Source: Bacteroidales bacterium (GTDB lineage Bacteria; Bacteroidota; Bacteroidia; Bacteroidales; WCHB1-69). Taken from it: a stretch of DNA of 16,087 bases. Made by a program: the position numbers and the translations under genes. The stretch spans positions 1 through 16,087 of the forward strand of contig JAIRTU010000008.1 of assembly GCA_031254735.1 (NCBI GenBank), in the 5' to 3' direction. Each line of letters opens with the position of its first letter. Position 1 is the stretch's first letter. The notes under the pieces were generated by a model, which saw only the letters and a list, made by a program, of their open reading frames with translations, was not told the DNA's origin and searched no databases. Positions 1 through 9,900 of the stretch are shown here, piece by piece.

Positions 1-15
1 AAAAATCAAGTATCA

Positions 16-831
16 ATGAAAAAAATAATTTTAACGGCAGCCGTTTTAGCAAGCATGTTTTCTCATGCAACGGCACAGAAAATCAAAGGTTCAGACACGA
101 TGTTGCCTTTGTCGCAAAAGGAAGCGGAAAGTTTTATGAAAGTCAACCCGACACAGACAGTTACCGTTACAGGCGGCGGGAGCGGAGTAGGGATCACCGC
201 TTTGTTGGAGGGAACTACCGATATTGCACAGCTTTCGCGCAAGATTAAATTCGACGAGAAACAAAAATTGCAGCAGAGCGGAAAAACGGTGAAAGAAATA
301 GTTGCCGCTTACGATGCGTTGGCGGTGGTGGTTCACCCCTCGAACAAGGTTACAAAACTTACCCGCGAACAGTTGGAGGGTATTTTTACCGGAAAAATAA
401 CCAATTGGAAAGACGTCGGCGGCGACGACATGAAAATTATTCCCTATGCTCGCGAAACTTCGTCGGGGACGTATGAGTTTTTCAAAGAAAGCGTGTTGAA
501 AAACAAAAACTATATGAGCGGTATCATGAGTATGCCCGCAACAGGGGCTATTATCCAATCGGTTTCTCAAACCAAAGGATCGATCGGATATGTGGGCTTG
601 GCGTATCTCAACAAAGAAGTGAAAGCCGTTCATGTTTCCTACGATCAGGGCAATAAATATGTAGAACCAACGGTTGCCAATGCAAAAAACAAATCGTATC
701 CCATTGTGCGACCTTTGTATTACTATTATCTGCTGTCTGCCGAGAAAAAAGTGAAAGCGTTTATCGATTTCGTGTTGTCGGCAGCCGGTCAAAAAATTGT
801 TGCGGAAACAGGGTACATCTCTGTTCGTTGA
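16..831 (+). CDS. pstS: Phosphate ABC transporter substrate-binding protein PstS
   Basis: This is the periplasmic phosphate-binding component of the Pst high-affinity uptake system; it hands phosphate to the PstC/PstA permease. The 271 residues start with a signal peptide (lysines at 2-3, hydrophobic core, cleavage probably after ATA at residues 18-20). Family motifs are clear: GSDT at 25-28 and GGGSG at 53-57 contribute phosphate ligands in the first lobe, D69 lies in TDIAQLSR, LTREQL...ITNW covers 115-131, and the second-lobe ligand motif RETSSGT is at 146-152. The length is normal for short Bacteroidota PstS proteins. It is first in a pstS-pstC-pstA cluster, 69 bases before pstC. Only 15 bases of upstream sequence are present, so its promoter and any PhoB-type control site are outside the window. 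The protein is secreted without a lipobox cysteine, so it is probably soluble in the periplasm. The family assignment is secure. Confidence 0.95.
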   Translation: MKKIILTAAVLASMFSHATAQKIKGSDTMLPLSQKEAESFMKVNPTQTVTVTGGGSGVGITALLEGTTDIAQLSRKIKFDEKQKLQQSGKTVKEIVAAYDALAVVVHPSNKVTKLTREQLEGIFTGKITNWKDVGGDDMKIIPYARETSSGTYEFFKESVLKNKNYMSGIMSMPATGAIIQSVSQTKGSIGYVGLAYLNKEVKAVHVSYDQGNKYVEPTVANAKNKSYPIVRPLYYYYLLSAEKKVKAFIDFVLSAAGQKIVAETGYISVR

Positions 832-900
832 AAACGGAAAACAAAGAAGATACGGAAAATTAGTATGTTGATGTATATCTAAGCAAACGAAGTATTACCG

Positions 901-2196
901 ATGAACAAAAAACCAAAACATACGCAACATTTCTTTTTCAATTTCCCGTTCGGGAAATTTGCAGAACGATTTATCGAAGGCTTGTTAACGCTCAGCGGGG
1001 GCGTAACAAGTCTTGTTATTTTGCTGATTATATTATTTTTGTTTAAAGAAGGAGCAGGCTTGTTTGAAAGTCCGTCGGTGGAAAAAGGCTACACGATGTG
1101 TGTACACGCCGCCAACACGGTCGAAAGGCTCACGCCTCAACAGATTAAACAAATATATGACGGCGAAATTACCGAATGGAAAGTAGAAAACGGAAAATTG
1201 CAGACAGAAAGCGAAGAAGAAAATCTCCAAGTATCTGCTTTTCGTTCTTTATCGATTACTCCTTTTCGTTTTGAAGAGATATTCTCTATCTATTCCGATG
1301 AAGAATTGGGGGAAAATTATTCGTTGCTGCCCGAAAAATTGGGAGAAGTAATTGCCAACGATTCGGGCGTCATTGCTTTTCTTCCCACGCAATATGTTCC
1401 TCAACATAATATATATGTAAAAACATTACCGGAAGAAAACATCAACATCACAGACTTTTTTACGGGCAAAGAATGGCTTCCTACGGCGATTCCTTCTCCG
1501 CAATTTGGGGTGTTGCCTTTGATCTTGGGAACGCTTTGGGTGAGTTTTTTTGCCATCTTGACAGCTCTTCCGCTTGGGTTGGGCGTGGCGATTTTTCTCT
1601 CCGAGCTGGCGAGCGAACGGATACGGAAAATCCTCAAACCTGCCATAGAATTGCTTGCGGGGATACCATCGGTGGTTTACGGATTTTTCGGATTGGTGGT
1701 TATTGTTCCGCTCATTCAGCGGTTTTTCCATTTGCCTGTGGGCGAAACGGCGTTTGCGGGAAGTTTGATACTTGCTGTCATGGCGTTGCCTACCATCATC
1801 ACCATAGCCGAAGACGCTATACGCAACACGCCCAAAACCATGCGAGAGGCAAGTCTTGCCGTAGGTGCAACGCATTGGCAGACCATTTATCGGGTGGTTG
1901 TTCCGTATGCTTCTTCGGGGATTAGCGCTGCGGTTGTTTTGGGCATAGGGCGGGCTGTGGGCGAGACTATGGCGGTACTCATGGTTACAGGAAACGCTGC
2001 CGTTGTGCCGCATTCGCTTTTTGAGCCTGTGCGTACCATTCCTGCCACCATTGCCGCCGAATTGGGCGAAGCACCTGCGGGCGGAACGCACTATCGGGCG
2101 TTGTTTATGCTGGGCTGTATTCTTTTTCTTATCACGATGATTGTTAGTATATCGGCAGAAATGTTTAATCGGAAACAACAAAATAAAGGACTTTGA
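901..2196 (+). CDS. pstC: Phosphate ABC transporter permease PstC with enlarged periplasmic loop
   Basis: This is one of the two inner-membrane permease subunits that form the phosphate channel. At 431 residues it is about 100 longer than the usual PstC of about 300-320. A first membrane helix (about 32-49) is followed by a soluble stretch (about 52-195). The other helices start near FGVLPLILGTLWVSF (about 202). The cytoplasmic EAA-type coupling loop that contacts the ATPase is at EASLAVGAT (316-324), and GIGRAVGETMAVLMVTG follows it. The extra loop resembles a fragment of PstS: LTPQQIKQIYDGEITEW (77-93) lines up with LTREQLEGIFTGKITNW of the adjacent PstS (8 of 17 identical). The PstS ligand motif RxxSSGT is degenerate in the loop, so phosphate binding there is unlikely. 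From memory, other Bacteroidota PstC proteins carry a similar insert. The ATG at 901 is used; the stop lies two bases before the pstA start. Confidence 0.94.
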   Translation: MNKKPKHTQHFFFNFPFGKFAERFIEGLLTLSGGVTSLVILLIILFLFKEGAGLFESPSVEKGYTMCVHAANTVERLTPQQIKQIYDGEITEWKVENGKLQTESEEENLQVSAFRSLSITPFRFEEIFSIYSDEELGENYSLLPEKLGEVIANDSGVIAFLPTQYVPQHNIYVKTLPEENINITDFFTGKEWLPTAIPSPQFGVLPLILGTLWVSFFAILTALPLGLGVAIFLSELASERIRKILKPAIELLAGIPSVVYGFFGLVVIVPLIQRFFHLPVGETAFAGSLILAVMALPTIITIAEDAIRNTPKTMREASLAVGATHWQTIYRVVVPYASSGISAAVVLGIGRAVGETMAVLMVTGNAAVVPHSLFEPVRTIPATIAAELGEAPAGGTHYRALFMLGCILFLITMIVSISAEMFNRKQQNKGL

Positions 2197-2198
2197 TT

Positions 2199-3053
2199 AT
2201 GCGGAAAAAAGTAACACAAAAAATAGCATTCATCACGCTTTGGCTGTTGGGCAGTTTGGTGGTCGGGATTTTGCTGTGGATATTGGGGTTTATTATATAT
2301 AATGGTATGGGCGTTGTCGGTTGGGATTTTCTCACGCTGCCGCCGCAAGACGGAATGACGGCGGGAGGCATATTCCCCGCCATTGTCGGGACGTTTTGTT
2401 TGATTGCGGGAAGCATGGTCTTTGCGTTTCCTCTGGGCGTTATGTCGGGGATTTACAGCAGCGAATATGCCGGCAACGGCTACGTGGTGAAGTTTATACG
2501 CATCATGACCAACAACCTTAGCGGTATTCCTTCCATTGTTTTTGGTTTGTTTGGAATGGCGTTGTTTGTCAATACGCTTGGCTTTGGCGATTCTATTTTG
2601 GCGGGTTCTCTCACGTTGGGCTTGTTGATTTTGCCGTTGATCATTCGCACGACAGAAGAAGCGTTGAAAGCTATCCCGAACACCTGTCGTACAGGCAGCT
2701 TGGCATTGGGTGCTACTCGATTGCAGACAATCCGAAAAGTGATTTTGCCTATGGCTTTTCCCAATATCATCACCGGTTTGATACTTTCTGTCGGGAGGGT
2801 TTCGGGCGAAACAGCACCTATACTTTTCACTGCGGCGGCTTATTTTCTTCCGAAATTACCTTCGAGCATTTTCGATCAGGTGATGGCATTGCCTTATCAT
2901 CTTTACGTGATTGCCACAAGCGGCACAGACGTTGAAGCCTCTCGCCCCATTGCCTACGGAACGGCTTTGGTGTTGATAATGATTGTTCTTTCGGTAAATA
3001 TTTTAGCGGCTCTTTTGCGAAAACATTTTGCAAAGAAAGTAAAAATGAACTGA
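2199..3053 (+). CDS. pstA: Phosphate ABC transporter permease PstA
   Basis: This is the second inner-membrane permease subunit, pairing with PstC. With the ATG at 2199 it has 284 residues, a normal PstA length. An upstream TTG at 2193 is in frame, but it overlaps the pstC stop and is the poorer start. The sequence AAAGGA at 2185-2190 sits eight bases before the ATG as a Shine-Dalgarno-like element. About six hydrophobic segments are visible, beginning with residues 8-33. The coupling loop GSLALGATRLQTIRKVILP is near 166-184, and SVGRVSGETAPILFTAAAYF follows, typical of PstA. The two-base gap to pstC implies co-transcription and translational coupling. In most bacteria pstB (the ATPase) comes next, but here the strand goes directly into a repeat-rich non-coding region. 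A PstB encoded elsewhere must complete the transporter, if the transporter works. Confidence 0.94.
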   Translation: MRKKVTQKIAFITLWLLGSLVVGILLWILGFIIYNGMGVVGWDFLTLPPQDGMTAGGIFPAIVGTFCLIAGSMVFAFPLGVMSGIYSSEYAGNGYVVKFIRIMTNNLSGIPSIVFGLFGMALFVNTLGFGDSILAGSLTLGLLILPLIIRTTEEALKAIPNTCRTGSLALGATRLQTIRKVILPMAFPNIITGLILSVGRVSGETAPILFTAAAYFLPKLPSSIFDQVMALPYHLYVIATSGTDVEASRPIAYGTALVLIMIVLSVNILAALLRKHFAKKVKMN

Positions 3054-3104
3054 TTGCCTGAACGGTGATTTTTTTAATAATGGTTAATTGTCAATTGTTA
3101 ATGG

Positions 3105-3148
3105 TTAATGACGCACTTCCGATACGAAAGAACATAATCCGTCATTAA
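3105..3148. repeat. Inverted repeat downstream of pstA, possible weak terminator
   Basis: Perfect 9-bp arms TTAATGACG (3105-3113) and CGTCATTAA (3140-3148) flank a 26-base loop and are followed by a TTATTATTATTATTTT stretch. It could end the pst transcript, since no better hairpin follows pstA. The long loop and the interrupted T-run make this weak. Confidence 0.35.
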
Positions 3149-3195
3149 TTATTATTATTATTTTCCCTTTGGCGTCCTTAGAAAAATCTTTGGGT

Positions 3196-3416
3196 GTCGA
3201 TAAAGGGAATATTCGACGGTCGATAAAGGGAATATTCGACAGTCGATAAAGGGAATATTCGACGGTCGATAAAGGGAATATTCAACGGTCGATAAAGGGA
3301 ATATTCGACGGTCGATAAAGGTAATATTCGACGGTCGATAAAGGTAATATTCGACAGTCGATAAAGGTAATATTCGACAGTCGATAAAGGGAATATTCGA
3401 CGGTCGATAAAGGGAA
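3196..3416. repeat. 23-bp tandem array (array 1), nine full copies plus a partial tenth
   Basis: Units start at 3196, 3219, 3242, 3265, 3288, 3311, 3334, 3357 and 3380, with a truncated copy at 3403-3416. Each unit begins GTCGATAAAGGGAA and ends TTCGAC plus G or A. The ends are complementary (GTCGA/TCGAC), so every junction is a small palindrome TCGAC-N-GTCGA with one variable base. Variants: copies 6-8 have AAAGGTAA in place of AAAGGGAA, copy 4 has TTCAAC, and the junction base alternates G/A. There are no unique spacers, so this is a minisatellite-like array and not a CRISPR. The clustered variants suggest copy-number change by unit duplication. Confidence 0.95.
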
Positions 3417-3432
3417 GGCAAGGCAGGCACGC
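3410..3432 (-). repeat. Single reversed unit of the second 23-bp array family
   Basis: These 23 bases are the exact reverse complement of the first unit of array 2 (12049-12071). The unit overlaps the truncated last copy of array 1 through the shared AAGGGAA, and it is followed by AAGGGAAGG, the start of a further broken unit. It is the junction that joins the two array families. Confidence 0.85.
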
Positions 3433-3436
3433 AAGG

Positions 3437-3463
3437 GAAGGTGTTAAGCACACACCAAAACAA
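3437..3463 (+). repeat. 27-base boundary element, copy 1
   Basis: The sequence beginning GAAGGTGTTAAGCACACACC is identical to 12252-12278, in the same orientation. In both places it lies downstream of a GGGTGTCGA motif (3192-3200 and 12237-12245). Here the interval between the two holds array 1; at the other site it is only six bases. Confidence 0.9.
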
Positions 3464-3504
3464 TTGTCTCTAATTTGCCCCTAAATCCCCTGAAGGGGAC
3501 TTTT
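3456..3504. repeat. Intergenic element present inverted at 12011-12048
   Basis: The run TTGTCTCTAATTTGCCCC followed by TGAAGGGGACTTT matches the reverse complement of 12011-12048. The right-hand copy lacks about nine bases (TAAATCCCC) and one A. The element includes a copy of the AAGTCCCCTT...GGGGC unit also found at 3655-3687 and 3801-3833. Confidence 0.85.
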
Positions 3505-3558
3505 AGGCTGTCTGAACTGGATTTATTTTGTCGGAACTGTGATTTTTGGGATTAGTTC

Positions 3559-3591
3559 AAACCTTTGAGGTTTGACAAACTTCAAAGGTTT
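3559..3591. repeat. Palindrome with 16-bp arms, copy 1
   Basis: Arms AAACCTTTGAGGTTTG (3559-3574) and CAAACTTCAAAGGTTT (3576-3591) have one mismatch and a one-base centre. A perfect version lies at 11925-11957. A cruciform, or a hairpin in RNA, is possible. It lacks a T-tract, so it is not an obvious terminator. From memory, similar palindromes are frequent between genes in Bacteroidota. Confidence 0.9.
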
Positions 3592-3603
3592 AACCCGAAC
3601 AAA

Positions 3604-3687
3604 CGAAACAACAGAGCGTCACTAACAATTAACCGTTGATAATTGACAATTAAAAAGTCCCCTTTAGAGGATTTAGGGGCTTTAAAC
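3604..3687 (+). repeat. 84-base direct duplicate, copy 1
   Basis: The first 23 bases (CGAAACAACAGAGCGTCACT...) are identical to 3750-3772. The last 33 bases (AAGTCCCCTTTAG...GGGGCTTTAAAC) match 3801-3833 with one difference. The middle 28 bases have diverged but keep the same length. The centre of copy 1 includes ATAATTGACAATTA, related to the AT-rich sequence at about 3083-3100. Confidence 0.88.
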
Positions 3688-3688
3688 A

Positions 3689-3723
3689 GTGATTAGTGAT
3701 AAATGATAAGTGGTTAGTTACGC
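3689..3723 (+). repeat. 35-base element shared with the right-hand flank, copy 1
   Basis: The sequence GTGATTAGTGATAAATG...GGTTAGTTACGC aligns without gaps over 35 bases to 12349-12383 in the same orientation, with a handful of substitutions. Confidence 0.75.
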
Positions 3724-3749
3724 ACAAACATAACAGAAAAACGAAATAA

Positions 3750-3833
3750 CGAAACAACAGAGCGTCACTAACCACTGACCACTAACAATCGCCCACTTGC
3801 AAGTCCCCTTTAGGGGATTTAGGGGCTTTAAAC
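3750..3833 (+). repeat. 84-base direct duplicate, copy 2
   Basis: This is the second copy of the element at 3604-3687, offset by exactly 146 bases. Its central part contains ACCACTAACAAT (3778-3789), which occurs again at 12299-12310. Confidence 0.88.
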
Positions 3834-3908
3834 GAGGAATAATAACGCTGCAACGAAACACCACCGCATAACCCCATTAATCCCGCAAGGCATCGCTCGG
3901 GCGGACAT

Positions 3909-3934
3909 AAAAAAAGGCTACCGTGAGGTAGCCT
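3909..3934 (-). terminator. Rho-independent terminator of the giant surface-protein gene
   Basis: Read on the minus strand, AGGCTACC and GGTAGCCT form a perfect 8-bp stem around a four-base loop, followed by a run of seven T. It starts 20 bases after the stop codon of the giant gene, as expected for an intrinsic terminator. Confidence 0.9.
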
Positions 3935-3954
3935 CCATGATGAAAAGATTTATT

Positions 3955-6900
3955 TTATCGTTTTATGCTCATGCGTTTGACAAGGCGTTGACCGTTGTAT
4001 TCCATGCTGTAAAAATACACGCCGGCGGCATAGTCGGACAGGTTTAATTCTATCTGATGACTGCCGAAAGAAACATTTTCTTCTTTGGTGTACAGTCGCT
4101 GCCCGCTCACACTGTACATGTGGAAAACAATTTCTCCGTCCTGCGGCACACTGTAATGAATGGTCGTGCTTTCTTTTGCGGGGTTGGGGACGTTTTGCTC
4201 CATGCGGAAAGAAAGATTGTCCCGCTGCAACAGGTCTACACCGTCGGTGAAACGCAGTTTGTCGAGGGTATCGTTTTCTGGATATTCGTCCATGCCGGTC
4301 AGGTACGCGATTATCCGGTAGCTGTTTTGCGAAGGCACGGTATACGCACCGTTGAACGTATACGCAATCTCGGCATTGCCACCTATTTCGGGCAGCTCTT
4401 CCAAGTCGATGGCGGCAAGCTCTACGCCGTTGGTGTCCTTGATCAAGATTCCGGCTTTGACATCACCCTCGTTGTATATCTTTCCGATGTCTCGGTTTTT
4501 GATGCGTAAAGATACATTGACCGTCTCGCCAACCCGATCGATAGTGCCGTTGGCGGGGTGGGTGATGTCGACGATGAATAAATCGGTCATGTTGACATAT
4601 TCCTGCACCTCGTCGGACGTGTGAACATTCGCCGAATCGCAGGTTACATACGCAAGCACTTCCACATAATACCGATCCGCCCAGGGGACAGTGTAGGCTT
4701 CGTTGAAAGTAATATCTACCGTGTCTCCGACAGCCAGCGGTTGCGTGTATGTTTCTCTTGTTGAAAAATGATACGGCAGCGTGCCGGCAGGTGTGTTGAC
4801 GGTTAAAATCAAGCCGATGTTGAGCAGCTCTGTGTTGCCGGTGTTTTTCAGGGTGATCTTCTGCGGGTTTTCAAATGTTGCCCTTGCCGGCGTGGCAAAT
4901 GTGCTTATGTTGCGAACAACCACCTCTAATTTAGGATTAATAGTAATAATCTTTTTGGCGGTGTCGTTGGCAGCAATGCCGTCCACCGGTTGGTGGAGGC
5001 AGGCAGTAATCGAAGTTTTTCCCAACGGCATGTCCATATTGAGTATGGTAATGGTGTCGGAAGAGTAGGGGGGTAACGATTTTCCGTGCAGAGGAATGTC
5101 ATGCGATAGTCCGTCGATATTCACCAGCAAAGAATTATTGTCGAATGTAACGCCTTGATTTCTGGTAGTGGCAATCACCACCGCCACCGTTCGGTTGTTG
5201 CGGCTGCATGCGGTGGGTTCGGGCGTGATGATAACCTCCGATACGGCAACGTCAGGCTCTGACGACAACTGTATATAATCGATATATTGTTTGGAAGAAT
5301 ACGGCGAAGTATTGTTGTTCATCGCCTTGAACTGTATCAAAACGCAACCTCTAACGGTGGTGTATTTCGATAAAGAATAATAATACCGTTTCCATCCGTG
5401 ATGCCCTTGCGGGTCGTGCAGATAGATGATGGCGAGATTTTCTTCGTTTCCGTTGACATTTATATTTATTTCCAAAAAAGAAAAATCATCATCGGCGGTG
5501 TTGGTGTCGTGGTAATACCAAAATTCTACAAACGGATCAACTGCGTGATACAAATCCACTTGACGAATGGTTAAAAGGGCTACAGCCCCTGCTGTTCCGG
5601 CAAAACGGATCATTCCCGCTCCGAAGTTCGGCTGTACGGTAGCTGTTGGGTCGTTATACGCTTCCCAGCTGTTGTTTCCGCGTTCTGCCCGCGAGTCGAA
5701 CTGCAAAGGAATGCCGTTGCTGAAATCTTCCTGCGTAGGAAGTGGTACTCTTCCCGAGATAAATTGAGTGAATAAAGTGTCGTCGTAAGGATAGCCGTCT
5801 ATCGCACTTGTCGCCCAAGCCTTGATATTATAAACCCCTGCATACATAATCGGCATTGCCGACATGATCTCTATCACCTCGTTTTCTTCCGGTGCTAATG
5901 TGCCGGTGAATACCGTGCTGGTGTATTGATAGGCGTTTCCTGTGGGGTCTTCGATAGCTACTCCTACCTCTACCGGATTTGTGGAGAAATTAAACTCCTG
6001 TTCTCCCCAATTGGTAACAACAATTTTCACCGGCGAATAATCGGGCGTGCAGAGATCATTGGTGTTTATCGGCTCTATCATAGACGATACGGCTAAATTG
6101 TGTCCTGCGTAATAAACAGAGGGTGCGTCCATCTCTACTTTGAAATTGGGACGCTGGTTGCTTAGCGTTCCTTCCGCAGTACGTGGAAACGCATCATCGT
6201 TGTCGGCGTAAACACTTCTGTTTGCCGGTTGAACGGTGTATACCCACCGGAAAGAACCGCCCCAAGTGCCATCGAAATTGTTGCAATATACCAACAGGTT
6301 CATATTGGGCGGTAGATAAAAAGGAACGTCCAACACAAAAGTTACCCAACCGGCGATATTATTCACCCTGACAGCAACAGCACCCCGTACCAGCGTTGCC
6401 CCATCGGCAACAGGATCGATATATCCGAGAGAAGCAACAGAATCGCTGACCGCCTTGAAATAGAAATAAACGCTGTCGGTGTTGAGATTATATACTCTGG
6501 AATTATAAAAAGAAAAGCTGTTGATAGTGCCTCCTTTTCTGTTTGGATTAATTTCGTAGTCTAAATAATAATTTCTTGACCAAGAATAATTAAATGCACC
6601 ACTAACCGGATTTTTTGCAGAATAAGCCGTTCCCGATCCTATTATAACCGTATCTATTCCGGCATGATCAAATTTCAGGCGGGTAGAATCGGTAATGGTG
6701 CAGCTGTTTCCCAAGGTATCTTCTACCGTTAAAGAATAAATGACTTTGCTGTTGTAATATTGCGGTGGCAACTTCGCCTGCCAAATACCGTTGACATATA
6801 CCATCGGTATCGAAGAGGTGAGTGTGCTGGCATCGTTTATCATCGTTGTGATGTTCAATTGCGGAACAGTTGTTGGTGCACCGGTGAAAGAACGAATGAA

Positions 6901-9900
6901 AACATTAACATCAAAAGTTAAAGTATGCACCGTATCGTCAACCGGCGGTTGTGCAAATTCTGCCAAAGGCTTTATTTCCGAACGAGCAAAGATAGAGTCT
7001 TTCATGGGGTGCGTAGCCGATCCGTTGACAGTCCGCAACCACACCTCGATGTTGTTCACGGTGTCGGCAAGAAACGTGCCTGCCACAATCACCGTGTCGG
7101 CAAGCGGAGAAAGCGGAGAAGAGAAAACATGCGTGTATGTTTGCGAAACTCCATTCATCAACAAGTCAAACACCAACGAATCGACAGGCACAGCACTTAA
7201 ATTGCTAACCTTGATGTTTACCGGCACTACCTGATTTTCTATTACGTCTTCGTTCCACCGATCGAAATGGAAATGAGTGAAGTGCTCGTTGACAAGGGGA
7301 GTTGTGTAAGCCCCCATGCAGGTGGCAGACGCTCTGGTATTGCCGTTTATATCTGTGGAAACAGCCGTTAACACAGGAGATAAAAACTGCTCGAAATGAG
7401 AAGATATTTCCATAGAAGTATTAATGTCGGTAAATGGTGGCAGCGTGGCAGTCGCATGAGCATCTTGTCCGGTTGCCGTTTGCCATGCGGCTAAATTGGC
7501 AACCGGAGTGTTTTTGTATGCACCCATCGCATTGCCGTATACATAATTGTTGTAGTCCATAGTTACGGCAGAACCATTGCTGTATACCGCCCATGCCAAC
7601 GCCCCGCTTCCGATAAACATATTGTTTCGTATATCTACCGGATATATGGAACTGACATTGTGCAAAACTCTACCCGCAGTGGTAGCACTCATATAAACAG
7701 AGTTATGATAGAGGTTTACCTTTGAGTGATGGAGTTGTACCCCAAACGTATAATTGGCAGTGGAGAGAGATAGAGGACAATTCGATTGTAGCATAATCTC
7801 ATTATTGAAAAATTGTACAGGGCTGTAATCCACCCCCTGATTAGCCTCCACGATAGAAATACCTCTGTTTGCCGGCGTATGTGTTGCCCCCAAAGCATTT
7901 ATTCTGTTGTTTGAAACCTTATCCAACAGGCAATTGTCCAATGCCATGCCCCACCATTGGGCGGTATCCATATAATTGCCGGCAGACGACAATATGGTGT
8001 TGTAGCAAATACTCGGTGTTTCGGTGTGTTGGATAGAGATACCGATGTGGTATGCGTTTTCTACATTATTGTTATTGCAAATACAGCGGGTGTTTTTATG
8101 GGTGCTTGCTGCCGACAGAAATATTCCTGCGTATCCACCGATAATTCGGTTGTTGAAAATACGTACATTGTCCGCCACTCCATCGCTACCTTTATATATA
8201 CCTGCGTGAGTGGTGGCAGTGCCGGTGTGTGTGGTGTCGGTATAAATGATGCAATCGGATATTTCGATGTTGGAACAACTGTCATTCAGCAAAACGCCGT
8301 AGCCTTCGCCGGATAGATGTATGGAGATATTTTTAAGGTAGATATTTTCCATATCTTTTATCTTCACGCCAAACGCATTCGCTTGAAATATCACATCGTC
8401 CGCATTTCCCGACAGCGACATGATTTCTATGGTATCGGCAGAAGTAAGCATCTTGTTCAATTCTGACAAATCAATACTCTCGGTGTATGTTCCGTCTTCT
8501 ACCAACAGGCTCACCTTGCCCGATATGCCGCATTGTTTCATGGCAAAGATAGCCGCCGAAACATTGGGGAACAAGGTGCTGCTCGATTTGCCTACATGGT
8601 AAGTCCCCGCAACGAATCCTGCACAGGCAACGGCACGTGTTGTTTGCACATCATCTGTGGTGTTGACGCCATTGGGAAGACTTACCCGTACAGTTATTTC
8701 GTCTACCTGTCCCAAACCGGTGGTGTAATAGCCGATGGTGAGCGTGTCTTTGAACTTGACAGGAAGTGGGGTAGGGAACGTATAGACCGAACCGGAGAAC
8801 ACATTGGGTTGCGGTATTCCGTTTCTTGTCCATTCGATTGTGCAAAACGATAAATCGTTGAAGCCTTCGTTTTGTACGCTAATCTTTACCGGAATGGTTA
8901 CGTTGGGAGATACCTTGCCACTTTGTGGAGAGTCTATCGCCGCCAACGCAACAGAATTGTCCAAAAGGGGATTTATCTCAATATAAAACCTTGCATTGGG
9001 GCGGTACGGCGTTAACTCTACCTGACCATTTTGAGGCGTCCACCCTACATCACCATGAGCAGTTATTGCCATGTTTTGCGGCATGAGTGTATTGTTCCAT
9101 GTCTTATCTTGACCATAAAAATCACCATGCTCACTACTCCAATAAATCAATAGATTTTTATTGGGAGGCAATATGAAAGGGTGATCCAGAACAATCTCTA
9201 CCCACCCCGGAGTGGTAACCGACAAAGACCCTTTCCACACCTGCGTAGCTTCGACTTTGTCGGGGTCTTCCCATTGTGCCAACGTGATAGAGGCGTCGTC
9301 AACCGCTCGCATATAGCAGGTTTGATTGGGAATGTCAAAAGGCGGAGTGGTTGCGGCATATTCCCATGCTAACTTTGTAATCTTTGTTTCGCTGCCGGCG
9401 GGATTAATTTCTGTTCCAAAATATAATTGACGCGTCCAGCTGTACATGTCGTACATGCTCAAAGGGTAGAGATAATCGGCTGCTGTTCCTGTGCCTGCTA
9501 TCCTGTACCCCGCATAACCCAACGGTGAAAAGATCTCGGTATAAAAAGTGTCGACAAGAGATATTGTGTTTCCCAGAAAATCGGTTAAGAAAAGTTGATA
9601 CGTTATCTTGCTTGCAAAACGAGTTTGCGGAATAAAAGTCTCCCATAAACCATTTGCCGCATTGAACACCATAGACAGGGTGTCGTATTCGGTTGTTCCA
9701 TTATGAGTGATTTCCGTATACAGGGCGGCACGATTGGTCAAGTCGGTGTTTCCTGTTCGGGAACGAATGTTGGCAGAAATATAAAATGAACCGGTATGAT
9801 GTACCGTATCTGTAAAATAATCTACAAATTGAGCCTGCAAATCGATAGTTCCATATTTTATTTTGGTTAAAGTATCGTCCCATGTAACCGAATCGTATTG

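Larger units (their letters stand above)
3054..3954. other. Repeat-rich intergenic region between pstA and the giant gene
   Basis: These roughly 900 bases hold no convincing gene. They contain, in order: an AT-rich inverted repeat, a 23-bp tandem array, one reversed unit of the other array family, a shared 27-base boundary element, an inverted element matching the far side of the giant gene, a 16-bp-arm palindrome, two 84-base direct duplicates 146 bases apart, a 35-base element shared with the far side, and the terminator of the giant gene. Minus-strand open frames across 3158-3463 are only translations of the tandem array. No transposase remnant is visible. The stretch 3834-3908 holds nothing I recognise. 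Confidence 0.8.

Noticed and set aside
1426..2181. Minus-strand frame of 251 codons inside pstC
   Set aside because: It is antisense to a clear PstC permease, its residue composition (rich in R, H, N, Q) is typical of a shadow frame, and it has no recognisable motif.
3196..3416. CRISPR array
   Set aside because: The 23-bp units are directly contiguous with no unique spacers, and no cas genes are nearby.
3158..3463. Minus-strand open frames with repeated YRPSN/FIDRRIFPLSTVEY peptides
   Set aside because: They are translations of the 23-bp array in successive frames (23 x 3 = 69 bases gives a 23-residue period), with no start context or non-repetitive part.
3054..3954. Insertion sequence remnant between pstA and the giant gene
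   Set aside because: No transposase fragment, terminal inverted repeats with target duplication, or integrase motif can be found; only non-coding repeats are visible.
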